Assembly: GCA_040255575.1 (NCBI GenBank) | Contig: JBDZVF010000023.1 | Coordinates: 1-28,116, forward strand | Reading direction: 5' to 3' | From: JADGHX01 sp040255575 | Lineage (GTDB): Bacteria > Pseudomonadota > Gammaproteobacteria > Steroidobacterales > Steroidobacteraceae | DNA: 28,116 nt | Translations under genes and position numbers: made by a program | The notes under the pieces: generated by a model | What the model saw: only the letters and a program-made list of their open reading frames with translations | Told to the model about the DNA's origin: nothing | Database searches by the model: none | In this document: positions 6,910 through 12,797 of the stretch, piece after piece | How positions within the stretch are numbered: position 1 is the first letter of the stretch | How the letters are laid out: every line of letters begins with the position of its first letter

Positions 6910-7440
6910 CTACGGTTGTGCGCTCTTCAGCACTTCGAGAAACGCGAAGGCAAGCCGGCGATGCCCGACTTCGAACAGTGCGGTGGCAAGCTCGTCGGAA
7001 AGCGTCCGAGGCCACTGCCGCGGATACACGAGGCCCTCCCACTTCGCCTGAGTCGTGATCTCTTCGAGGTCGTCGAGCGTCAGCACGGGCTCATCAGGAT
7101 ATGCACGGCTCACGAGTGCCGGCATGTCGACGCGGCGCCGATCGCACCAACGGCGCAGTAAAGCAAAGGCGCCATGGGTCATTGACGGGTCGAAGTACTG
7201 TCCCATCCGTACCGGCCTGACGGAGAACCGACCATCACTTCGCGCGTGGCGGATCACCCTCGTCACACCAGGCTGATCGCCGCCGTATGTTTCGGCGAAG
7301 TGATAGACACCGCCCTTCGCTCGCGCGAGCGCAATAACATGCCAACGCTGATCGTCTTCGTGAAATGAAATCCATGCCGAGACGTCGTCGGTTCGTACAG
7401 TTCTCACGTATTCATGGAATTGAGGAGTCGTTGAGTCCAT
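6910..7440 (-). CDS. Array gene 4: hypothetical protein, paralogue of array gene 7
   Basis: The 176-residue product is clearly homologous to array gene 7 over nearly its full length. Shared landmarks are EYV, VRT, a following EDDQ or EEDQ with a downstream W, GDQP, RPVR, DPSMT, and WEG-L-YP-QW. I recognise no family or catalytic motif; the aromatic and acidic conserved residues suggest a compact globular fold. The ATG at 7440 has GGAGAGG at proper spacing and lies 18 nt from repeat D. The frame to 7596 would only read the repeat. Two diverged copies separated by two other units suggest that whole units duplicate and move. Confidence 0.75.
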   Translation of the reverse strand: MDSTTPQFHEYVRTVRTDDVSAWISFHEDDQRWHVIALARAKGGVYHFAETYGGDQPGVTRVIRHARSDGRFSVRPVRMGQYFDPSMTHGAFALLRRWCDRRRVDMPALVSRAYPDEPVLTLDDLEEITTQAKWEGLVYPRQWPRTLSDELATALFEVGHRRLAFAFLEVLKSAQP

Positions 7441-7458
7441 CGTCCTCTCCAGCTGCAT

Positions 7459-7601
7459 GGGCGGGATTGCCCGCGTCGCGCGGGTCACGCCGCTAGCGAA
7501 GCCGTCCAGAGCGATAGCCGGTCGTCTTCGACCGGGCGCGCGTCTCGCGCGACTCTGGACGGCGAGCGCGGCGTGATAGGTTGGGAGCGCAGGCAATCCA
7601 C
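7459..7601 (-). promoter_or_regulatory. Nested-hairpin leader repeat D (before array gene 4)
   Basis: P1 is GGATTGCC/GGCAATCC, P2 TCACGCCGC/GCGGCGTGA (9 bp perfect), P3 GCCGTCCAGAG/CTCTGGACGGC (11 bp perfect), P4 CCGGTCG-TCTT-CGACCGG. P4 has T-A where other copies have C-G, a compensated change. The start codon is 18 nt away. Confidence 0.9.
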
Positions 7602-7762
7602 CCCCAACGGAACCGGACTGCTCATTCGGTGTCGATTCCGGGGAAGGTGTGTGCAGCCTCCCTCGGACAGCACCTCAGCTGTGCATCAGGACGCTTCGCC
7701 CCAGCGGCGAGGCTTGGATGCCACCGACAGCGGACGGTCGGCGGCATCCACAAGCACGGATC
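7602..7762. other. Short inter-unit space with one hairpin
   Basis: The longest space of the array lies between repeat D and array gene 5. Apart from the stem GGATGCC/GGCATCC with an inner CCGAC/GTCGG stem (7716-7749), 14 nt past the gene 5 stop, I see nothing in it. The stem occupies the terminator position. Confidence 0.5.
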
Positions 7763-8191
7763 TCAGTACAGGTACATGCGCTTCAGCCGATCGAGGTGAA
7801 CCTTGCGGTGGAAGCGCGTCGTGCTCAGCAACTCAGGCGACGCCTGCTTGTACTCACCCTTCCGGCGTAGGGCACCGCTGATCGTGTTGTCCGAGACACC
7901 GAACTCCCGAGCGAACCCCCGGAGTGTTTCGAGCTGCGCACGGGCCACCAGCAATTCACGATGCGCGCAATGCCAGTCCCTGATGCGCATGAGCAGTTCG
8001 AGCTTCTGATCGAGCTTCGGCAGCAGGCGCGGCAGAGTCCTCGCATCGATATGATTTTCTCGAGCGAAGGCTCGGAGCGTGGGTACCTGCTGTCGCTGCT
8101 TCTGCCACGCCTCCAGGCGCGAGTGCCACGCGAGAAGCCGTTGGACTTGAGTGTCTGTTAAAGCGCGCCGTCTGCCTTTCGTGGTTTTCAC
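7763..8191 (-). CDS. Array gene 5: putative DNA-binding protein with two HTH-like segments
   Basis: The 142-residue basic protein carries two segments with helix-turn-helix character: LRAFARENHIDARTLPRLLP (about 39-58) and LRGFAREFGVSDNTISGALR (about 89-108). In both, a FARE helix, a turn and a second helix are in register. It may be a small regulator or a transposase-like DNA-binding protein; no catalytic domain is seen. The start is the GTG at 8191, which has AGGGA about 8 nt upstream and lies 23 nt from repeat E; reading on to 8410 would translate the repeat. It could regulate the array or the transfer genes, but this is inference. Confidence 0.72.
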   Translation of the reverse strand: MKTTKGRRRALTDTQVQRLLAWHSRLEAWQKQRQQVPTLRAFARENHIDARTLPRLLPKLDQKLELLMRIRDWHCAHRELLVARAQLETLRGFAREFGVSDNTISGALRRKGEYKQASPELLSTTRFHRKVHLDRLKRMYLY

Positions 8192-8214
8192 GGTCGAGTC
8201 CCTGAGTCGTCTCA

Positions 8215-8360
8215 GGCGGATTGCCTGCGGCGCGGGCGCCCCACGCCGCAGTCGAGCCGTCCAGAGCTTCCAGCCGGCCGCGTCCTCGCGGGCGGGCGCG
8301 CATCCGCGCGACTCTGGACGGCGAGAACGGCGTGGCAGGCTCGCGCGACCAGGCAATCGC
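8215..8360 (-). promoter_or_regulatory. Nested-hairpin leader repeat E (before array gene 5)
   Basis: P1 is GATTGCCTG/CAGGCAATC, P2 CCACGCCGC/CGGCGTGG, P3 GCCGTCCAGAG/CTCTGGACGGC. P4 is extended around loop TCCT and P5 is GCGCGC/GCGCG. The start codon is 23 nt away. Confidence 0.88.
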
Positions 8361-8396
8361 TCGACTTGTCTCAATTCCAAAACTTCACAAGACAGA

Positions 8397-8427
8397 GATG
8401 GCCGCGGCAACGAGTGCCGCGGCCATC
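8397..8427 (-). terminator. Hairpin after array gene 6
   Basis: A perfect 13-bp stem (GATGGCCGCGGCA/TGCCGCGGCCATC) with a 5-nt loop begins 19 nt past the gene 6 stop. It is the strongest stem of the set, but there is no T-run. Confidence 0.6.
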
Positions 8428-8446
8428 GGATCGCGAGAGTTCCGAT

Positions 8447-8671
8447 CTACCTCATGCGATGAAGCACAATTGCCGCGCCGTAGAGCGCTTTGGCGTCATC
8501 GAGCACACGTTCCATGTCGAGCACCGTGCCGATGGCGCCATCGCATTCCCCTCTTTCTATGAGTCTGCGTGCCTCTGCGCTCCGCGAAGAAAGGTCAAAC
8601 AGCAAACTGTCGAGGGCTGCCAGATTCGCAGCAGTCGCTTTCACTCTCACCGAATCGAGTTTCTCAGTCAT
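8447..8671 (-). CDS. Array gene 6: small helical hypothetical protein
   Basis: The 74-residue product is almost wholly helical by eye (NLAALDSLLFDLSSRSAEARR, then LDMERVLDDAKALYGAA) and has no known motif. It could be a small dimeric protein or an inhibitor-type factor. The ATG at 8671 has GGAG 7 nt upstream and lies 15 nt from repeat F, the same layout as its neighbours, which is the main support for such a short gene. The longer frame to 8968 is only the repeat read in frame. Confidence 0.68.
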   Translation of the reverse strand: MTEKLDSVRVKATAANLAALDSLLFDLSSRSAEARRLIERGECDGAIGTVLDMERVLDDAKALYGAAIVLHRMR

Positions 8672-8686
8672 GGATATTCTCCGGCT

Positions 8687-8838
8687 GGGCAGGATTGCCC
8701 ACGCGCGAAGCGCCACGCCGCAGTCGAGCGGTCCAGAGCTCCCAGCCGGCCGCGTCCTCACGGCCGGGCGCGCGTTCCCCGCGCGACTCTGGACGGCGAG
8801 AACGGCGTGGTACGCTGCGGCGGGCAGGCAATCGCTCC
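8687..8838 (-). promoter_or_regulatory. Nested-hairpin leader repeat F (before array gene 6)
   Basis: P1 is GGATTGCC with GGCAATC, P2 CCACGCCG/CGGCGTGG, P3 GTCCAGAG/CTCTGGAC. P4 has the loop TCCT and a C-A pair on the plus strand that is T-G on the minus strand. P5 is longer than in the other copies. The start codon is 15 nt away. Confidence 0.88.
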
Positions 8839-8922
8839 CCCTCCGGATCCCTCTTCTCTTGCGACTGCTTCCTTCCTGAGGTCGACTGCTCGTCTTCAGC
8901 GCACGGAACACCCCCACACGAA

Positions 8923-8957
8923 GCGGGCTGCGGAGCCCCGAACGCCACGCAGCCCGC
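8923..8957 (-). terminator. Hairpin after array gene 7
   Basis: A perfect 10-bp stem (GCGGGCTGCG/CGCAGCCCGC) begins 16 nt past the gene 7 stop, with no T-run. Confidence 0.55.
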
Positions 8958-8973
8958 ACCTCGGGCACCGAGC

Positions 8974-9492
8974 CTACGAAGCGCTCTCGAGCGCCTGCGC
9001 GAACACGGCCGCGAGTTCCTCGTACCCCACATCCACCAGCGCATGTCCGAGTTCACGGCATGCGAGCGCCGACCACTGCGGGGGATAGAGCACGCCCTCC
9101 CACAGTGCCTGCGAGACGATGCGGCTGAGACTCTGCAATGCGTACGGCGGTTGGCCCGCATACGCCTGGCGAATCAGAGTTCGTGGATCGACCCAATGCA
9201 CCAGACACCAGTGGACGAACATCGTCAGCACGCCGCTTGTCATGGACGGATCGATGGCACGATCGAGCCGAACGGGGCGAGGCGAGAAGACGCCGTAGAT
9301 GCGCGCCTGACGAATCAGTGTCGCAGGCTCCGGCTGGTCACCCTCATAGGTGCCCTCCAAGTAGTACAGACCGCACCGTCCCCGCGCGAAGGTCTCGGTG
9401 TGCCAGAGCTGGTCCTCTTCACGGTATGCCATCCACGCTGCAACCTCCGCGGTCCGCACGAAACACACGTACTCACGACTGATCGAAGTCAT
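8974..9492 (-). CDS. Array gene 7: hypothetical protein, paralogue of array gene 4
   Basis: The 172-residue product aligns with array gene 4 along nearly its entire length with few gaps; the same landmarks (EYV, VRT, EEDQ, GDQP, RPVR, DPSMT, WEG-L-YP-QW) are in the same order. I recognise no family. The ATG at 9492 has GGAG about 6 nt upstream and lies 18 nt from repeat G; the frame to 9708 would only translate the repeat. Duplication with divergence inside one array suggests selection for variants of one function, for example against a varied target, but this is inference. Confidence 0.75.
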   Translation of the reverse strand: MTSISREYVCFVRTAEVAAWMAYREEDQLWHTETFARGRCGLYYLEGTYEGDQPEPATLIRQARIYGVFSPRPVRLDRAIDPSMTSGVLTMFVHWCLVHWVDPRTLIRQAYAGQPPYALQSLSRIVSQALWEGVLYPPQWSALACRELGHALVDVGYEELAAVFAQALESAS

Positions 9493-9510
9493 GGTCGTCT
9501 CCCACTGTCT

Positions 9511-9656
9511 GGGCGGAATTGCCCGCGCCGCGCGGGTCACGCCGCAAGCGAAGCCGTCCAGAGCGACAGCCGGCCGTCCTCGGCCGGGCGCGCATCTTCG
9601 CGCGACTCTGGACGGCAAGTGCGGCGTGGCACGCTGGGCGCGACAGGCAATCCGCA
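9511..9656 (-). promoter_or_regulatory. Nested-hairpin leader repeat G (before array gene 7)
   Basis: P1 is GCGGA-A-TTGCC with GGCAATCCGC (one bulged A). P2 is CACGCCGC/GCGGCGTG ending in a T-G pair on the plus strand. P3 is GCCGTCCAGAG/CTCTGGACGGC and P4 has loop TCCT. The start codon is 18 nt away. Confidence 0.88.
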
Positions 9657-9679
9657 CGTCCGATTTCAACACCCTGACC

Positions 9680-9707
9680 TGCGGGAGGACGCGAACGCCC
9701 TCCCGCA
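9680..9707 (-). terminator. Hairpin after array gene 8 (methyltransferase)
   Basis: A perfect 9-bp stem (TGCGGGAGG/CCTCCCGCA) lies 8 nt past the gene 8 stop. Only 23 nt separate it from repeat G, so an ordinary promoter for gene 7 cannot fit between them. Confidence 0.55.
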
Positions 9708-9715
9708 CGAAGCGC

Positions 9716-10510
9716 TCAATGACGGGGACTCTTGACGGTCATCTGCGTGCTCAGGGATCGGCGCAGCGCCGAGGCGAGAACATGCTTGGGAAGCGTGACC
9801 CCGCGTGTCTGCGCCCATGACGCGAAGGCGTTGAGGGTACTCACAAGATCACGCGGCGCCGACGACTGGCGCTGCGCGAGCTCGGCGAGGCGCGCAACCG
9901 CGAGCCTGTGATAGTCGACATCCAGCTCAACGCCCATAAAGCGACGCCCACACAACGCCGCGGCAACACACGTGCTGCCGGATCCGGCAAACGGATCGAG
10001 CACAAACTCACCCGGGCGCGAGAAGCTCTCAATGAGCGGACGCAGAATGCTGACCGACTTCTCCGTTGGATGAATGCGGTTACCGCTGTACTCCCAAGGC
10101 TGTACGTCATTCAAGGGAATCGCCGGCTTTGCGGGCCGTCCCTTTGCGAGCAGATACGCCTGCTCGTGACGGGCCTGCAGGAACGAACGGCTGGAAGCGT
10201 AGTTCTTCTGCCAGACGATGTGACCGACCGGTACGAACCCGGCCTGACGCCACGCTCTGAAGAAGGCGTCAACGCGATTCCAGCCATAGAAGCACACGCA
10301 GAGCGTGTTGGGCTTCAGCACACGATAGACGTCATCGAATACACCCAGGATGCGCTCGGGACGATCATCATTCGCGATCGTCCGATTGAGGCGGTCGCGG
10401 TAATTCACGCCGTAAGGAGGATCGGTGACGACAAGATCAACACACGCATTCGGCAGCTTACGAAGAATACGGGTGCAATCGCCGTGCACGATATTGTTGG
10501 TAGAAAACAT
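9716..10510 (-). CDS. Array gene 8: DNA methyltransferase, N6-adenine or N4-cytosine type
   Basis: The 264-residue protein belongs to the DNA methylase N-4/N-6 family. The catalytic DPPYG motif is at 30-34, and the S-adenosylmethionine-binding FAGSGST at 174-180 sits near the C-terminus, the beta-class order. HPTEKS at about 147-152 is also typical. No restriction enzyme partner is adjacent, so it is probably a solitary methylase. An early-entering copy could mask sites from the recipient's restriction; the sequence specificity is unknown. The ATG at 10510 has GGAAG upstream and lies 24 nt from repeat H; reading on to 10591 would translate the repeat. Confidence 0.93.
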   Translation of the reverse strand: MFSTNNIVHGDCTRILRKLPNACVDLVVTDPPYGVNYRDRLNRTIANDDRPERILGVFDDVYRVLKPNTLCVCFYGWNRVDAFFRAWRQAGFVPVGHIVWQKNYASSRSFLQARHEQAYLLAKGRPAKPAIPLNDVQPWEYSGNRIHPTEKSVSILRPLIESFSRPGEFVLDPFAGSGSTCVAAALCGRRFMGVELDVDYHRLAVARLAELAQRQSSAPRDLVSTLNAFASWAQTRGVTLPKHVLASALRRSLSTQMTVKSPRH

Positions 10511-10534
10511 GATTGAACTTCCGCTGATTGCACA

Positions 10535-10665
10535 GGCGACTTGCCTGCGCGCGCCTCGCGTCACGCCGGGAAAGGCAGGCGTCACGGGCAACGCCGGCGA
10601 AGCCGGTCGCGAAGCGACCCTTGACGCCTGCCGCGGCGTGATACGCTCTTAGCGCAGGCAAGCCG
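10535..10665 (-). promoter_or_regulatory. Nested-hairpin leader repeat H (most diverged copy, before the methyltransferase)
   Basis: The architecture is the same but most stem sequences are replaced. P1 is CTTGCCTGCGC/GCGCAGGCAAG (11 bp perfect), P2 TCACGCCG/CGGCGTGA, P3 GGCAGGCGTCA with TGACGCCTGCC plus an outer GGG/CCC. P4 is CCGGC-GAA-GCCGG and P5 TCGC-GAA-GCGA. Conservation of shape with different sequence is the best evidence that the structure matters. The start codon is 24 nt away. Confidence 0.85.
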
Positions 10666-10675
10666 AACGTCGCTG

Positions 10676-10707
10676 CTGCTGACACCCGCAACGAATGTGC
10701 TCAGCAG
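10676..10707 (-). other. Weak hairpin between the transfer operon and the array
   Basis: A 7-bp stem (CTGCTGA/TCAGCAG) lies between the last transfer gene and repeat H. It might separate the two transcription units, but its loop is long (18 nt) and there is no T-run. Confidence 0.3.
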
Positions 10708-10761
10708 ACGGGAACGCAGTCAGCGGGACTGCATCAACGCGATTCGCAAGCTCTCTGGACA

Positions 10762-11418
10762 CTACTCGCGGGACTGAGGCCCGCCGCGCTCGGGTTGTGC
10801 GGGTGGACGCACCAGTTCCTGGCCGCGCTCCAGAGTCGCGGCAAGTGTCTCGCGCAGCGCCTTCATGAAGGCCGCGCGGACTTCGGGCTTCTGCCACTTC
10901 TCCAGGGCGAGCTTCTGGCCCGTATCGAGAATCCAGTACGCATCGTTCAGCTCCCGATGGTTCTGCACGGCTTCTCGCCGCGAGATCGTGGGGTCGCGCA
11001 AAGTGCGCGCCGCAGCTGCACGCATGTCGAACTCCTCGAGCTTCTCAACGATCCAGCGGGGTCGTGGCGTATCCGCCGAGGTTTTCGCGATGACGAGTCC
11101 TTCGCTGTTTCGTGTTCGGACCACGAACGAGACCGGATCAAGGTTGTTCTGGCGTACGCCGATGTGGTCGCCCGGCTGCGGCTGGGTGCGAGACCGCTTG
11201 AATGCCGCCTCGAGTCCCGCGCCCCAGATCGTCTTTTGCTCGCCGCCCTCCATGAGCACCTTCACGTAGTAGGAGACCGGTCCGCTGCTGTGAAACTCAT
11301 GCCGCGCGCGACCGTGATCGAGAAGTTTGCCGACAATGAGGCGATCCTGGGTAGACGTCGGCGCGGCCTCGCGCGCGCCCTGCGGGCGAGGCGGATCGGG
11401 AGAACGCGCGTTCGACAC
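10762..11418 (-). CDS. Conjugation-associated protein sharing a domain with the neighbouring LPD7 protein
   Basis: The 218-residue product is homologous to the C-terminal half of the gene just upstream (11441-12787). Shared landmarks are the G-LL-HGR segment, SYYV, the WG-LE segment, GD-IGVRQ, and a W-VEK-EFF/EFD segment followed by R-LRD. The GTG at 11418 is chosen over the frame to 11547 because GAGG lies 8 nt upstream and because the longer form would overlap the neighbour by 107 nt; with the GTG the gap is 22 nt. It is the last gene of the transfer operon. It looks like a partial duplicate that kept only the second domain, and its role is unknown. Confidence 0.75.
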   Translation of the reverse strand: MSNARSPDPPRPQGAREAAPTSTQDRLIVGKLLDHGRARHEFHSSGPVSYYVKVLMEGGEQKTIWGAGLEAAFKRSRTQPQPGDHIGVRQNNLDPVSFVVRTRNSEGLVIAKTSADTPRPRWIVEKLEEFDMRAAAARTLRDPTISRREAVQNHRELNDAYWILDTGQKLALEKWQKPEVRAAFMKALRETLAATLERGQELVRPPAQPERGGPQSRE

Positions 11419-11440
11419 GCTGGCCTCGCTTCTGCGTGGA

Positions 11441-12787
11441 TCACGCCGTATAGGCGCGGTCCACCTCACGCGCGCCGCGGGCGCCGTTCTCCGGCGACAC
11501 ACTGGGCGCGCGTCGATCGCGCACGGGCGTCGTCCGCAGCGACTCACCGCGTTCGATGCGCGACGCGGTAGCTTCGCGGATCATGTCCAGAAACTGCTGG
11601 CGCGCGGCCCGGTCGGCAATTGCGCTATTGGCGTACTCCTCTGCCAGTTTCAGCGTGGCGTAAGTTCCGGCCAGCTGAGGTCGCTGCTCTACGCCCTGGG
11701 TGGGCGCGATGGACGTGTCTCGCAACACGCGCGCCATTTGCGCGCGCTCCTCGAAGAACTCACGCTTCTCCACCATCCAGTGATTCTTATGCGTATTCTT
11801 CGGCTCTTCCCCCACGACGTTCCCGCTCGCGTCGCGCTTCAACTCCTTCACGGTGACGGCTTCCTTTCCCGTCTGGCGCACGCCGATCTGATCCCCGATC
11901 TTCGGCCGGGTCTTGGATTCGGCAAGCGCGCGCTCCAGGTCCTTACCCCAGAGCTCGTGCGTTCCGGTGGGTGTCGACAGGATCACGTAGTAGGACATCT
12001 CCTCGTGCGGATCACGATTGAAGTGCTCGCGCCCGTGCTCCAGAAGCTCGCCATAGTAGAAGCGGTCCTTCAGTACGGCGCCGGTTTCCTTGCCGTCCTG
12101 TGCACGATCGTTCGCTCGGTCACGGCCACGAGCCGCGGGCTCGCGTCGGGCGGTCTCGACGGGTTCCTCCGGCGCGCGGCGTGCTTCTGTATCCTCGCCG
12201 CGGCGCTTCGCATCTTCCCGGGCCATCGCCCGCACCAGTTGCTTCTCGTCGTGAGGTGTCGGCGTGAAGCCGTCCACCTCGATGCCGAGGCGCTGCGCCT
12301 GCGCCCACACGGTACGCCGAAAGGCCTCGGTGCCCGTGACTGTCACGGCACCCACTTCATTTGCGTGAGCGATCTCCAGCAAATCGCGGACAATCTGGAC
12401 GTTCTCGCTCTTAGTCGTCAGCTTCTGGCCGTGATTGACGAAGGCCATGTCGCCGTTGTCGAGGTAATACTTCTCGCCGATCCGGTAGTAGCGATCCAGA
12501 ACCGGAGCTGGAACGTGATCGAAGCGCTTGGGACTTTCATCAGAGCGGCTGGGCCGCTCGGTTGATTCCTCACGGGTCGCTTTCGGGTCAGGTTCAGCGC
12601 GTTTTTCTTCGCGTCGCGCGCCACGAGGCGCCTCGCGGTGGCGGCTCGCGTCATTCGCAGGGGGCGGAGCGATGGGCTCGGCCGCGCGCGCCGCGATCTC
12701 GATACTGTTCTCGGCGGATTGCTGCGCAGTTCGTCGGCGTCGTTCTCGCGGTGCCTGATCGTCGCCTCGAGTCTCTGACTTTGCCAT
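11441..12787 (-). CDS. LPD7-domain conjugation protein
   Basis: The 448-residue protein has a low-complexity Arg/Glu/Ala-rich N-terminus (1-88). A LPD7-like domain follows (about 94-176): RYYRIGEKYYL, AFVNHGQKL, an FRR-W-A-R-GIEVDGF pattern. After a charged linker comes the second domain (about 225-360) that the next gene shares. LPD7 domains normally sit at the C-terminus of relaxases or primases of IncP/TraI type; here the domain is a separate gene in the secretion operon, 7.5 kb from the short relaxase. The ATG at 12787 has AGGAGAG upstream, and the virD4 stop is 10 nt before it. A DNA-processing accessory role is inferred. Confidence 0.8.
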   Translation of the reverse strand: MAKSETRGDDQAPRERRRRTAQQSAENSIEIAARAAEPIAPPPANDASRHREAPRGARREEKRAEPDPKATREESTERPSRSDESPKRFDHVPAPVLDRYYRIGEKYYLDNGDMAFVNHGQKLTTKSENVQIVRDLLEIAHANEVGAVTVTGTEAFRRTVWAQAQRLGIEVDGFTPTPHDEKQLVRAMAREDAKRRGEDTEARRAPEEPVETARREPAARGRDRANDRAQDGKETGAVLKDRFYYGELLEHGREHFNRDPHEEMSYYVILSTPTGTHELWGKDLERALAESKTRPKIGDQIGVRQTGKEAVTVKELKRDASGNVVGEEPKNTHKNHWMVEKREFFEERAQMARVLRDTSIAPTQGVEQRPQLAGTYATLKLAEEYANSAIADRAARQQFLDMIREATASRIERGESLRTTPVRDRRAPSVSPENGARGAREVDRAYTA

Positions 12788-12797
12788 GCGTGCTCTC

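Noticed and set aside
5376..10591. Longer N-termini of the array genes, open through the repeats (for example to 5564, 6131, 6814, 7596, 8410, 8968, 9708 and 10591)
   Set aside because: The extra residues are translations of the structured repeat in different frames, rich in Arg and Gly. Good ribosome-binding sequences precede the shorter starts.
5394..10665. CRISPR array
   Set aside because: The repeats are about 145 bp with genes between them. There are no short regular spacers and no cas genes.
5394..10665. Integron attC cassette array
   Set aside because: The repeats keep a constant distance to the following start codon (15-24 nt) and a variable distance to the preceding stop (59-161 nt), the reverse of attC. 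I see no GTTRRRY-type core boxes and no integrase.
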